A stretch of 64,000 nucleotides of DNA, from positions 1 to 64,000 of the forward strand of contig JAJYPA010000003.1 in NCBI GenBank assembly GCA_021795795.1, written 5' to 3'. This DNA is from Pseudomonadota bacterium. Its GTDB lineage: Bacteria > Pseudomonadota > Gammaproteobacteria > Halothiobacillales > Halothiobacillaceae. Positions 19,301 to 28,277 of this stretch are shown one piece after another; position 1 is the first letter of the stretch, and each line of letters starts with the position of its first letter. A program made the position numbers and the translations under genes. The notes under the pieces are model-generated. The model did not search any database. It saw only the letters and a program-made list of their open reading frames with translations, and was not told the DNA's origin.

Positions 19301-22300
19301 CGTGATCAATCTGCAGCCGCAACTGCTGGATATAACCCGAGGATTCCTGGTCGAAGATTTCCCGCAATACCGGATCTTCAATAACCGATAATGGCTGAGG
19401 CATTTTTTCCTGAGCCGTCTCCTCCTCAAGCTCCGATTCAGGCTCGGCAGCAGCAGTAACTTCGTCAATACCGGACGATGACCAACCCGAATGTTCAGCA
19501 TCAATGACGACCGCCATTGGTGACTCTTCAATGTGCACGGCTTCGGCTTCGGCTTCGGCTTCGGCTTCGGCTTCGGCTTCGGCTTCGGCATGAGTATCGG
19601 GCGAAACTTCCTGATTGAAAGCAGTTTCAACCTCGAACACATCTGCTTCATGGGCCAGTTCACCTGACGGCGAGACCTCCTCAGGCCGACCATCCTCACC
19701 TATTGGCGGTACTTTTTCTACACGTTCGTGCGTCTCAATCGAGCGAATATCAGCCGCTATAACTGGAGTTTCAGCTTCAGGGGTTGATCCCATAACGATA
19801 GGTTCGGAGGCGTATTCACCCTCTGGCTGACCATTGCTCCAGGCCTCAGCCCAGCCCAACGACTCCTGCCAATACGTCACGGGGGGTTGCTGCCCCTTGG
19901 ATAAGACCGGCAATGCCTGGTTCATCAGCATTACGGCCGAGAGCACATCGGCACGCAACGCGGGTGTGCTGGTTATGCGGTCGTCCAGAACTTGATTCAG
20001 CAGATGCTCAAAGGCCCAGCCCCAATCGCCAATCGCGGTCAAACCAACCATCCGGCTACTACCCTTGATGGTGTGAAAACCACGACGAATTGTGACCAGA
20101 TGATCTCGTCCACCTTGGTTGGACCATGCTTTGGCCGCTTCCACAAGCGCTGGCACCTCTTCTTGCATCTCTTCTGCAAAAACTTCCCGCATCTCGATCG
20201 CAAGATCATCCAGAGTTTCTTCAAACCCTGATTCTGAGCAAGCGGCACCGGTCTGTACCACCTCGGCACCGGACACCATTTCAGTTTCCACTTCCGGTTC
20301 GGGCGCAGACACTTGCTCAGTATCTGGCAATGAAGGGATTTCGAGCGTCAGATCAGGAGTGAAAGTGTCCGCCAGTAAGAATGGTTGTTCAGGTTCTTGG
20401 TTAGGTTCTTGGGGTTCACCCGGTGGAAGTGACAAGTCGATTGCAGGATCGGAAGCATCGTGCAGCAGTGACCACTCAAATGATGATTCAACTGGTTTCG
20501 GCTCCGCCGAAGGCAGAGAAAGTTCGAGTGTCTCCAAGTCTGGTAACGGTTCGACTTCCGCTCCCGGGGTCTCAACGGATTCCGGTTCGAGTACAGACTC
20601 ACGTTGTTCCAAATCGACTGGTGACTCCAGTGTCCACACTGTGGACAGATCAATACTTGCCTCCGCTTCGACTTCAGACTCTTCAATAGCCGCTTCCTCG
20701 ACTGATTCGGTCTCCTGCTCACTTTTTATCAGCTGCTGATCGCTGATATTGGGGGCAGACTCAATGGAATCCCCTGCCGGTTCGCTGAATGGCTCTTCTA
20801 TCGACACTTCTTCGATTGTTTCAGGAGCGACGAACACCGTTTCCGGCTCACTCTCAGATTGCGAGCGCTGATCGGCTCCTCCACCAAAGATCGTTTCTTT
20901 CGAAACCTCCAGCAGGAGGACTTCATCCAGTCCAGGTTCTGGAGGCTGCAGTTCACCGCTCTCAACGGAAGCTGACGCTACTGCTTCCGGCAGGTCGAGG
21001 GTTTCTACCTTTATGTCATCAACTGCTGTTTCTTCAGCATGGAGGACTTCGGAGGCTTCTAACTCTTCAATCAACTCGTCTGGACTCGGCATGGACAACT
21101 GCGCGATGAGCTCTTCCATACTGGCCAAGGACTCATCCACTGGCAGCATAGGCTCTTCATTGATCGGAATTTGTATGCCGAGGTCGAGATTTTCCGGTTC
21201 GTGGATTTCTCGGGCCAGATCGCCTTCGATAGCCTCTGATCCTTTATCCAACACAGGCAGCAGCAGCAAGGCACCATCCAAAAACTGCTCCATTTCCTTC
21301 TGATGGTCGCGCAGATTTTCGAGATAGAACTCAACGGCCGCGGATACTTCGGCCAGTGCCGACAGAGTCTCAGCGTTGACGAGCTGCAGATTACTGACAT
21401 GCTGGTAAAGCCAGCGGTATACACCATCAATCAAGGGCATAGCCGCTCTGAGTTCGGCCATTTCGAGCACATTGCGCACACCAGCGATCAATCGCACGGC
21501 GTGGGCAAGCGTAGCCGGACTCGCCGATTGCCCATTGGATTTCAACGCCTGATTGACAGCTTCCTTGGACGCGACAACATCTTCATAACACGCGGTAGCC
21601 AATGGCACGAGTGCCTCGGAAACAACCCGATTAACCATTGTCAACGACTCGCAATCGTCCACAATCAACTGCCCGATTTGCGACACGACCTGCTCAGTGG
21701 TCATGATCGCGACTGCCATTTGCATCAGGAAATCATCATCAAGCAGAACGCTTCCGCGCGTCACCTGAATCAGGTGCTCCAATGCCCCTTGAATCAATGC
21801 TGACTCATGCTCGTAATTCAAAGCGGCGAGCACGCCAACGATTTGCTTGAGTCTGGGTTGAATCCGCATCAGAGGCTCAAGATCAGACTTGGCACCACGA
21901 ACAAACAAATCAAGCACATCTTGTGCCGCATTAAGCTCTTCGGTCAGAACTTCAGAAACCTGCGTCAGGGCAGATGTTTCCAGTCCCAAGAAGCGTACAC
22001 GTTCACCTTCAGTAGAGAGCAGTTCGTACCAGTAGCTGAGCCGCTCTCCACACAACTCACGGTCTTCCGGCAGCACACGCACCAACTCAAGGAGCATATC
22101 CGTCGCAAACTCAATTGCTTCGAAACGGATAAGCAGAGAATCACGCCCGTGGATTTCCATTCGGAACAATCGGAGCACGCGCCCGATCATACGCTTGGCC
22201 AAAGGCAGATAACGTTCCTGATCCTGGTGAACTACGCCCAGCAATTCTTCAAAGGAACGAGTGGCCACGACAACGGACCGATTGACCTCGCGTTCGATGA

Positions 22301-22913
22301 TCCGATCAAACGTCTGGATCAACCCAGGAATCGCGGCCACGTCACCGCGCATCAGCAGAAGAATCTGCTGCTCCATAGAAGCAAGTAATTGATTCGACTG
22401 GATCTTCTCCCCCGGTTTGGCGGCAACCTGCCCGACATAGGGATTAACGAATACGCGACTCTCTGACCACAGTACGGCCGACCGAACCAACACATTGACT
22501 GTATCGACTTCCGGGAGCCCTTGTACCAGTCTCAATCGATTGATCATCGGCAGCAAACTCATGGCGTTTACCGTGGCACCAACGCTCAACCGATCCAGCA
22601 GAGCACGCAGAATCCACGCTGCTTCAGTCACTGCCATAACCAATGAAGCAGCTTGTTCAGGCCTGGTTTCCAGCTGAGTGAGCGCGGACATTTGCTCTTT
22701 GAGCATGACGCGTAAAAGTTGATAATCGGAGACAGCCAGAACGGCATCAATGGCTTTGACAGCCTGCAAGGACTCAAAAACGAGCTCATTACCGCCCGCA
22801 CCGCTGCTCAAATCTTCAAGTGCGCGCAGTAACTGATCGATTTTCTCGTTCAGCCCTTCCCTGAGCCAATCGAGAACAATTGAGTCCACCTTTGATTCTG
22901 TGCGCATAGTCAC
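16335..22913 (-). CDS. chpA: ChpA, hybrid chemosensory histidine kinase of the Pil-Chp system
   Basis: A 2192-residue CheA-like kinase. The GTG start at 22913 has AGGAG at good spacing. Recognisable Hpt motifs carry His near residues 946 (FHTIKGSSRMVG), 1222 (VHTLLGSARTAG) and 1415 (LHTLKGGARMAG). The dimerisation helix starts near 1566. The HATPase has an N-box HMIRNSLAHG near 1757, plus DDGRGLD and GRGVGMDVV. A CheW domain starts near 1890, and a receiver domain (VVDDSLTVRK, acceptor in LTDIEMPRMDG) occupies about 2045-2170. An acidic low-complexity region fills about 580-1170. It should phosphorylate PilG and PilH to control type IV pili and cAMP-linked surface sensing. Confidence 0.93.
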   Translation of the reverse strand: MTMRTESKVDSIVLDWLREGLNEKIDQLLRALEDLSSGAGGNELVFESLQAVKAIDAVLAVSDYQLLRVMLKEQMSALTQLETRPEQAASLVMAVTEAAWILRALLDRLSVGATVNAMSLLPMINRLRLVQGLPEVDTVNVLVRSAVLWSESRVFVNPYVGQVAAKPGEKIQSNQLLASMEQQILLLMRGDVAAIPGLIQTFDRIIEREVNRSVVVATRSFEELLGVVHQDQERYLPLAKRMIGRVLRLFRMEIHGRDSLLIRFEAIEFATDMLLELVRVLPEDRELCGERLSYWYELLSTEGERVRFLGLETSALTQVSEVLTEELNAAQDVLDLFVRGAKSDLEPLMRIQPRLKQIVGVLAALNYEHESALIQGALEHLIQVTRGSVLLDDDFLMQMAVAIMTTEQVVSQIGQLIVDDCESLTMVNRVVSEALVPLATACYEDVVASKEAVNQALKSNGQSASPATLAHAVRLIAGVRNVLEMAELRAAMPLIDGVYRWLYQHVSNLQLVNAETLSALAEVSAAVEFYLENLRDHQKEMEQFLDGALLLLPVLDKGSEAIEGDLAREIHEPENLDLGIQIPINEEPMLPVDESLASMEELIAQLSMPSPDELIEELEASEVLHAEETAVDDIKVETLDLPEAVASASVESGELQPPEPGLDEVLLLEVSKETIFGGGADQRSQSESEPETVFVAPETIEEVSIEEPFSEPAGDSIESAPNISDQQLIKSEQETESVEEAAIEESEVEAEASIDLSTVWTLESPVDLEQRESVLEPESVETPGAEVEPLPDLETLELSLPSAEPKPVESSFEWSLLHDASDPAIDLSLPPGEPQEPNQEPEQPFLLADTFTPDLTLEIPSLPDTEQVSAPEPEVETEMVSGAEVVQTGAACSESGFEETLDDLAIEMREVFAEEMQEEVPALVEAAKAWSNQGGRDHLVTIRRGFHTIKGSSRMVGLTAIGDWGWAFEHLLNQVLDDRITSTPALRADVLSAVMLMNQALPVLSKGQQPPVTYWQESLGWAEAWSNGQPEGEYASEPIVMGSTPEAETPVIAADIRSIETHERVEKVPPIGEDGRPEEVSPSGELAHEADVFEVETAFNQEVSPDTHAEAEAEAEAEAEAEAEAVHIEESPMAVVIDAEHSGWSSSGIDEVTAAAEPESELEEETAQEKMPQPLSVIEDPVLREIFDQESSGYIQQLRLQIDHAVINRVSLPCDKELVRLVHTLLGSARTAGVQSIARISNRLEEWTRLLEEHHRSLVHADLVLFQRSLLMMDRMRQWVIEPSLDQPDEEQIESEIAARFDQVLVELFSTDTLTESVVDEPTEFALRAEGKSPEEENAETLQAAPEASAPFFERNTDIGMSVRPDDMPGDQDPDILQIFLEEAEELLEKADGYIAHWRQHPHDLDSIRLLHRNLHTLKGGARMAGLLNLADVTHLLEDRLDRARDQGGEQVDILIALVQHTYDALSKMLDLVRRQAPIPAQIKLLSEIANEDSAHAIQALVSEDEALREPVAAQLEEPATVAPFERPVEAAAVPAVTESIETTESADATAPHATAVANEVRREQIRVEADRIDELVNQVGENVLLQARVDRQVNGFERQLFELQQTLTRLRGQLRRLEIQTESQMKAELMAETGLRAEEFDPLEFDRFTQVQELSRGIMESLGDISSIEEAMSDITEQSQLLLLQQSRLARKLQDGMLALRMVRFNDVVGRLRRIVRQVGDEMGRNAELIIHNGETELDRFTIVGLLPALEHMIRNSLAHGIESPDERRVLGKPEVGQIEITIESAGGNVTLEMKDDGRGLDLDTIRRKAVERKLVSADIDLSDDEARALIFLPGFSTAGNVSQVAGRGVGMDVVAGAVREMGGFVDLQSEFGKFTRIQLNLPLTQAMTRGILVSVGDDQFAIPYKGIVSVTRMTSMQLAEQYASPKPAVTLNGEQYPLFYLGELLGREPHNVNPEETGVRPVFLFKLGERRFAIQVEHQLGGIQLFVKSLGPQLGRIPGLSGATIFDDGNVILVLELFELVRQFQRRDDRHLDLTAPAGGRRRRPVVLVVDDSLTVRKVTARTLERNNLDVILARDGVEALGFLHEQKPDVVLTDIEMPRMDGFELLGAIRNDEQTRNVPVIMISSRTGQKHRNRAEALGVSAYLGKPYAEADLIERIESFITEARGRTGAGAVALAGGPAFQKNNEEQG
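19539..19589. repeat. Hexanucleotide tandem repeat inside chpA (about eight CGGCTT units)
   Basis: About eight uninterrupted copies of CGGCTT encode an (Ala-Glu) run in the acidic linker of ChpA, near residues 1108-1125. Because the unit is six bases, gain or loss of copies keeps the reading frame and would only change linker length. It is exact at DNA level, which points to recent slippage expansion rather than protein-level selection alone. Confidence 0.9.
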
Positions 22914-23101
22914 AAACCGCTCCTAGGATGTGATCGACAGTCCTATGACCACCGAATCCGTCGTTTTTTCAGCCGACCGAACGACTTAAGAAAACGATCA
23001 TTCTTTAAGAATTCGAATCCGACCCGTGACATCTCAGGACAGCCTTGGTCACGAATCGAAATAAACACCCTCACGTTGTAAGGGATAACAACGGTTGGAT
23101 A

Positions 23102-25117
23102 CTAGCGATCAGGCATCTTGAAACCGGCCACCGAGTTATTAAGCTCTTGCGACAGAGACCCCAGCGCACCGATTTCATCCGCTGCGCGACTCGCCTTGTC
23201 CGTTGTTTCCTGGGTTTCAGCTCGAATGTTGTTCACTGTTTGTCGAAGATTCGTAGCCACAAGCGCTTCTTGCTCAGTAACCTTCGCAATTTCACTGATC
23301 TGCTCAGAAAGGTTCAGTGAAACAGTCTCAATCTCACGAAGTGCCTTACCTGCATTCTCAGCCAGAGTTGCACCGCTAACCACGTTGGTCGTGGTTTGTT
23401 CCATCGCCAACATGGCTTCCGAGGTATCGGTCTGAATCGTGTTAACCAGCAATTCGATCTGACGTGTCGCTTTACCAACACGTTCCGCAAGACGCTGAAC
23501 CTCATCGGCAACCACCGCGAAACCACGCCCCGCTTCACCGGCCATGGCCGCCTGAATCGCAGCGTTCAAGGCCAGAATATTGGTTTGGTCGGCAATATCG
23601 GTAATCAGGCCAACGATGTCACCAATTTCCTGGGAAGATTCACCCAGCCGCTTGATCCGTTTGGCCGTTTCCTGGATCTGCTCACGAATGTTGGCCATGC
23701 CTGTAATCGTTTCACGCACGGCGTCACCACCACGATGCGCCACGTCGACTGAAGACTGCGCAATCGTCGCCGATTGTTGGGCATTGAAGGATACCGCTTC
23801 GATTTGATCGGACATTTGTGCGATGGCATCGGATACCGAGCTGATCTTCTCTGCCTGTACGCGAGAAGTTTCCGCCAGCGCACGCGAATCGGCCTGTGAA
23901 CGCTGTACGGCGCTGGCTACGCGAACGGAGGTGTCGTTGATCGTCCCGACCAGATCTCGCAGCGCATCGATCGAGTAGTTGACCGAGTCGGCAATCGCAC
24001 CGGTAATATCCTCGGTCACCGTGGTATGTGAGGACAAGTCCCCATCCGCCAAGGTCATCATCTCGTCGAGCAGACGCAAAATGGCTTGTTGGTTCCGTTG
24101 ATTCTGACTTTCAGTCATCTTCATCGCATAACGAGAATCCCGAACCAACACCACGCCAAGCCAAGCCAGCATTAACAGCACGATCAAACCGGTGAGATAA
24201 CCGAAATAAGCCAACTGACCAGCGTTCACCTGATCCTGAGCCAAAGTGGAAGAAAGCTTGGATACATCGCCCGTAAACGCACCGGCAATCTTGTCGATCT
24301 TGATCGCTGCTTGGTTGGCCGCCAGTAAAGTCGGTGCCTCGGAAAGCAGATCAGAACCACCCTGGTTGACGGTGGCGAACAACACCGCCACATCACGCAA
24401 TTTCGCCCGCGCTGCAGGATCGTTGATTTGTGGTGCCATCCGATTCCCATTCAGGAAACCATTCAACACACCACCGAACAAGGCCACATCACGCCCGAAT
24501 CGGTCAGAGGCATTTGCAGCGTTCTGTCCGCCCGATGTGATTTCACCCATGGTCAAACCGATACGCTCGACCAGCATGAGCTGCCGAGTGGCCAGATAGA
24601 CAACCTGGGGGCTGGCCTGAGCGGCAATCAGGGTTTGCACCACTTCGTCGGAACTCGACAACAGATCCGGCAGCAACTGGTTGATTTGAGAGGCCAGATC
24701 ACCCACACCCAAAATCGCTTTTTGCCCTTCAAGCACCTTGGCCAAGGCGAGGTTGTATTCATCCCAGCTCTTCTGAACCTTGGCCAGTTCAGCTTTACGC
24801 TCGTTTGGAACGCCTGCGGCTGGTCGTTTGGGGTCTTTTCCACTGAGTGCATTCAGATCGGAGATGAACTGGGCGCGCAGGGAGAGCACAGTATCGAAAG
24901 AAGCCTTGTTGCCGCGAACGGCGCGCAGCGTCTCAATTGTCATTTCCTGTGACAAGCGTTCAAGCTGGGAAGCCACGAGACGACGTTCCAACAGGGCCTG
25001 GTCGTTCATTGCGGAAAGAATAAAAATCGCAACCGTGACCAACAAGGTAATAGCTGCGACCACGACCAGCGTGATGACCTGACGGCTCAGGCCGCCCAAC
25101 TTAACTCCAAGACTCAT
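23102..25117 (-). CDS. pilJ: PilJ, methyl-accepting-type receptor for twitching motility
   Basis: A 671-residue transmembrane receptor. Helix 1 (about 13-35, [18 protein letters not shown]) and helix 2 (about 305-325, [16 protein letters not shown]) enclose a periplasmic sensor domain of about 270 residues with PilJ-type four-helix features. A HAMP region follows. The signalling domain has the conserved tip [20 protein letters not shown] and [20 protein letters not shown]. It lies between pilI and chpA, the standard Pil-Chp order, but the pilK methyltransferase that usually follows is absent. Confidence 0.93.
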   Translation of the reverse strand: MSLGVKLGGLSRQVITLVVVAAITLLVTVAIFILSAMNDQALLERRLVASQLERLSQEMTIETLRAVRGNKASFDTVLSLRAQFISDLNALSGKDPKRPAAGVPNERKAELAKVQKSWDEYNLALAKVLEGQKAILGVGDLASQINQLLPDLLSSSDEVVQTLIAAQASPQVVYLATRQLMLVERIGLTMGEITSGGQNAANASDRFGRDVALFGGVLNGFLNGNRMAPQINDPAARAKLRDVAVLFATVNQGGSDLLSEAPTLLAANQAAIKIDKIAGAFTGDVSKLSSTLAQDQVNAGQLAYFGYLTGLIVLLMLAWLGVVLVRDSRYAMKMTESQNQRNQQAILRLLDEMMTLADGDLSSHTTVTEDITGAIADSVNYSIDALRDLVGTINDTSVRVASAVQRSQADSRALAETSRVQAEKISSVSDAIAQMSDQIEAVSFNAQQSATIAQSSVDVAHRGGDAVRETITGMANIREQIQETAKRIKRLGESSQEIGDIVGLITDIADQTNILALNAAIQAAMAGEAGRGFAVVADEVQRLAERVGKATRQIELLVNTIQTDTSEAMLAMEQTTTNVVSGATLAENAGKALREIETVSLNLSEQISEIAKVTEQEALVATNLRQTVNNIRAETQETTDKASRAADEIGALGSLSQELNNSVAGFKMPDR

Positions 25118-25195
25118 AGCTACTGCCCACTCCTAGCTGTATAACAGGCCAAATCCCTGTTGTGAAATCGATCGACAATCACCATCCAAATGTAT

Positions 25196-25711
25196 TCAGG
25201 CAACCGCATTCATGAACTGATCGCTGTCTGTCAGTGCGTCCAGATTCAAGATCGGCAACCAGTCATTATCCATGCGCACTTCCCTTAAAACCCCTTGCAG
25301 ATGGGGTTCCTTCACGGCGCGCTCTGCACTGAACGGGATCTGACGAATACCGTAGGAACGGTCGACAATGAAAGCGGCACTGAACCGCTGCGTTTTGGCA
25401 AGCAAGACGACTGAGTGTCGGCCGGGTTCCGATGGGAGGTCGAAGAACAACCGCGCCAGATCGTAAACCCCGGTCAACTCACCGCGCATATTGGCCAAGC
25501 CGACAACCCAAGGCTTGGCGCCTGGGATTTGAACCTGCCGGGGCGGGGGAAGAATGGCCCGAACCTGAACCAATGGCACCAGCATTCTGCTACCACCTGC
25601 ACGGAACAGCACAGCCTGCCAGGTTGACTCGACCTTATCCGTCTTTGGCATACCGACCGCATGGGCGGCCGCTTCGGTTTCAACCCAACACAGATAGTCA
25701 AATAGATTCAC
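25196..25711 (-). CDS. pilI: PilI, CheW-like adaptor
   Basis: A 171-residue single CheW domain (AVLFRAGGSRMLVPLVQV, ANMRGELTGVYDLARLF, FIVDRSYGIRQI). The start codon is GTG at 25711, with GGGGGTG five bases before it. PilI bridges the PilJ receptor and ChpA kinase. It is encoded 78 bp upstream of pilJ and 19 bp downstream of pilH. Confidence 0.9.
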   Translation of the reverse strand: MNLFDYLCWVETEAAAHAVGMPKTDKVESTWQAVLFRAGGSRMLVPLVQVRAILPPPRQVQIPGAKPWVVGLANMRGELTGVYDLARLFFDLPSEPGRHSVVLLAKTQRFSAAFIVDRSYGIRQIPFSAERAVKEPHLQGVLREVRMDNDWLPILNLDALTDSDQFMNAVA

Positions 25712-25730
25712 AAGTCACCCCCGACTTGAG

Positions 25731-26093
25731 TCAATGGAGCACAGTTCCGAGAATACCCATCAAGTCCGCCTCTTTGACCGGCTTGACCAGGTAATCTTTG
25801 GCACCTTGTCGCATGCCCCATATTTTATCGGTTTGCTGATCTTTGGTTGTCACAATGATGACGGGGATGTGTGATGTTTCTGGATTCTTGTTCAACTCTC
25901 GTGTCGCTTGGAATCCGTTCATGCCGGGCATGACCACATCCATCAACACGGCATTCGGCTGGGCCTGCTTGACCAAAGCAATGCCCTCTTCAGCATTCTT
26001 CGCCACCGAAACCTGATGTCCATTACGCTCCAGCATTGTTTGCAGAACATAAACCTCAGTTGGTGAATCATCGATAACAACGATATGTGCCAC
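25731..26093 (-). CDS. pilH: PilH, CheY-like response regulator
   Basis: A 120-residue stand-alone receiver domain. The acidic pair is in VVIDDSPTEVYVLQ, the phospho-acceptor Asp in VLMDVVMPGMNGFQ, and the conserved Lys in DYLVKPVKEADL. The start codon is GTG, with GAAGG five bases upstream. It is the second of two receivers ahead of pilI, matching PilH in Pseudomonas, where it acts with PilG to set pilus extension and retraction and cAMP output. Confidence 0.9.
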   Translation of the reverse strand: MAHIVVIDDSPTEVYVLQTMLERNGHQVSVAKNAEEGIALVKQAQPNAVLMDVVMPGMNGFQATRELNKNPETSHIPVIIVTTKDQQTDKIWGMRQGAKDYLVKPVKEADLMGILGTVLH

Positions 26094-26169
26094 AGTAACC
26101 TTCCCTTACAAAATTTCAATTCATCCAAAAATCGTCAAAACCAATCCACTCGATAAATCACTTTAAGAA

Positions 26170-26607
26170 TCAAGCTGCGCTGGTAGACGCGCCCGCAACC
26201 TCGGTAGCAAACCGACTGATGGCGCCGAAGAGCTCTTCACTGGTAAACGGTTTGGTCAGATAATCGGACGCGCCGACGATGTTACCCCGAGCCTTGTCGA
26301 AGATACTGTCTTTGCTCGACAGCAGGATGACTGGCGTCCGGGAGAACCGCGCGTTGTGTTTGATAATTGCCGTCGTTTGATAGCCATCAAGTCGTGGCAT
26401 CAAAATGTCGATAATGACGATGTCGGGCGAAAAATCTCCGATTTTTGCCAATGCATCAAAGCCGTCAACCGCACTTTCGATAACACAACCCGCCTTAGAA
26501 AGCAGGCTGTCTGCGGTACGACGAATGGTTTTACTGTCATCGACAATCAGGACTTTGAGCCCGGGGAACGCAAGAGTGCTGGCTGTCGTTTCGTTCAATT
26601 GATCCAT
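26170..26607 (-). CDS. pilG: PilG, CheY-like response regulator
   Basis: I start at the ATG at 26607 (MDQLNETTASTLAF), giving 145 residues; the longer frame would need a TTG start. The receiver motifs are LIVDDSKTIRRTADSLL, the acceptor Asp in VIIDILMPRLDGYQ, and the Lys in DYLTKPFTSEELF. PilG is the first gene of the cluster and the likely main phospho-target controlling pilus extension. A 76-bp gap separates it from pilH. Confidence 0.9.
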   Translation of the reverse strand: MDQLNETTASTLAFPGLKVLIVDDSKTIRRTADSLLSKAGCVIESAVDGFDALAKIGDFSPDIVIIDILMPRLDGYQTTAIIKHNARFSRTPVILLSSKDSIFDKARGNIVGASDYLTKPFTSEELFGAISRFATEVAGASTSAA

Positions 26608-26933
26608 GGTGAGATACCCAGAAGTGTTGGGAAGCCAGTTAAACAGGCGATTCACAAAATCCAATGGAGCAAATGTACCCAAGGCAAGCTACTTTGGCAA
26701 TTAATTCGCGTTGTGTCCAAGTTTACAACGGGGCCGACCGGCCTCGCCTCGTATCAAATTCACGCTGAATCACATCTAAATCGCGCAGATTGGTGTATTT
26801 TCTTTGCCCGTACTGCGCTTTGACCGATTGCCACAAGCGAATCGACAACAGGTATGCTACCTCTTTACATCCTGTAAAACCGGCACAAAACGCGACACCC
26901 AACCTATTGATACATAATAGAGAAATACCAATA
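26608..26933. other. Divergent intergenic region pilG/gshA
   Basis: This 326-bp stretch separates the divergent pilG and gshA genes and must hold both promoters. A TATGCT box at about 26852-26857 could be a -10 element toward gshA, but I find no well-spaced -35 partner. I see no repeat, terminator or small gene that I can support. Confidence 0.4.
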
Positions 26934-28277
26934 ATGCCTTCTGAAGCACTGCGCACACCACACCCCGAACTGGACGCCCACTATTGTGGCCCCTTGTTGC
27001 ATATCGAATCCCACATCATCCGCTGCCACCGGCAAATCGAAGCTTGGTTTCGTGCTCAATGGCTCAAACATCCCGCGCCATTTTATGCGTCGGTCGACCT
27101 GAGGAACGCTGGCTTCAAGCTCGCACCGGTCGATACCAACCTTTTTCCGGCCGGCTTCAACAACCTCAATCATATTTTCGATCCGCTGATGGTGCAGGCC
27201 ATTCAGGCCGCTGTAGAACACGCCTGTCCGGAAGCAAAGGACATCCTGATCATCCCCGAGCGCCACACACGCAATCTGTTTTATCTCGAATCGGTGGCTG
27301 CACTGGTCGCATTCGTTGAAATGGCAGGTTTCGGGGTGCGCGTCGGCTCACTGGAGCCGATCACAGAACCAGTCCATTTTGATCTACCCTCCGGGCGTAC
27401 ACTCACGCAACACCCCATTCGCCGCGTGGGCAGGCGCATCGAAGTGGATGGATTCTCTCCTTGCACCATTCTGCTGAATAACGATCTCTCAGGCGGGCGC
27501 CCGGAAATTCTGGGTGAACTTGAACAGACCGTGATCCCCCCCATCGAGCTCGGCTGGTGGAAACGTTCGAAATTCGAGCACTTCTCGATCTATCAGGAAC
27601 TGACTCGGGAGCTCTGTGCGACCATTGATCTCGACCCCTGGTATTTATCACCCTTGATGCGCGACTGCGGGCACATCGACTTTCTCAAACGCGAGGGCGA
27701 GACCTGCCTGCAGTCTCAGGTTGGGGAACTGCTGGCCGAGATTCAGGCAAAATACGACGAGTATCAGATCAAGGAAAAGCCGTTCGTCGTCATCAAGGCA
27801 GATGCGGGCACCTATGGCATGGGCGTGATGACCGCGCAATCCGCGGACGACATCACACAACTCAATCGCAAGCAGCGCACGCGCATGAGTGCGAGTAAGG
27901 AGGGGTTAGGTATCGATCGGGTACTGATCCAGGAAGGCGTCCACAGCTTCGAAAAGGTATCCATTCATCCGGACGATGACCGCTACGTGGCCGAACCGGT
28001 CATCTACATGGTTGATCACTTCGTCGTCGGCGGCTTCTACCGTGTGCACACACAAAAGGGTATCAATGAAAGTTTGAACTCCCCTGGCGCAGCCTTTGTT
28101 CCATTGCCTTTCAACGAGGCCTGCAGCCTGCCCTCCCCGGAATGCGCCCTCGACAGCGAGCGCAACCGGCACTACGTTTACGGTGTGGTTGCCAGACTTG
28201 CTCTGCTGGCCGCGGCTTACGAATACCAGTCGATCCGTGAAGCAGAAGCCGAAACCGTTGAGACCCAGGTCGCATGA
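26934..28277 (+). CDS. gshA: Glutamate-cysteine ligase (Acidithiobacillus-type GshA)
   Basis: About 447 residues from the ATG at 26934 (MPSEALRTPHPELDAHY). The sequence differs from the enterobacterial GshA and fits the proteobacterial family first seen in Acidithiobacillus ferrooxidans (TIGR02049 type). Recognisable stretches include IIPERHTRNLFYLESVA, FVVIKADAGTYGMGVMT, an ATP-grasp-like strand, and EPVIYMVDHFVVGGFYR. It makes gamma-glutamylcysteine, the first step to glutathione. Its stop overlaps the gshB start by four bases, so both enzymes are made together. Confidence 0.9.
   Translation: MPSEALRTPHPELDAHYCGPLLHIESHIIRCHRQIEAWFRAQWLKHPAPFYASVDLRNAGFKLAPVDTNLFPAGFNNLNHIFDPLMVQAIQAAVEHACPEAKDILIIPERHTRNLFYLESVAALVAFVEMAGFGVRVGSLEPITEPVHFDLPSGRTLTQHPIRRVGRRIEVDGFSPCTILLNNDLSGGRPEILGELEQTVIPPIELGWWKRSKFEHFSIYQELTRELCATIDLDPWYLSPLMRDCGHIDFLKREGETCLQSQVGELLAEIQAKYDEYQIKEKPFVVIKADAGTYGMGVMTAQSADDITQLNRKQRTRMSASKEGLGIDRVLIQEGVHSFEKVSIHPDDDRYVAEPVIYMVDHFVVGGFYRVHTQKGINESLNSPGAAFVPLPFNEACSLPSPECALDSERNRHYVYGVVARLALLAAAYEYQSIREAEAETVETQVA

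Noticed and set aside
20119..20739. Ser-rich plus-strand ORF opposite the acidic part of chpA
   Set aside because: It is the complement of a Glu/Ser/Pro-rich low-complexity coding region.
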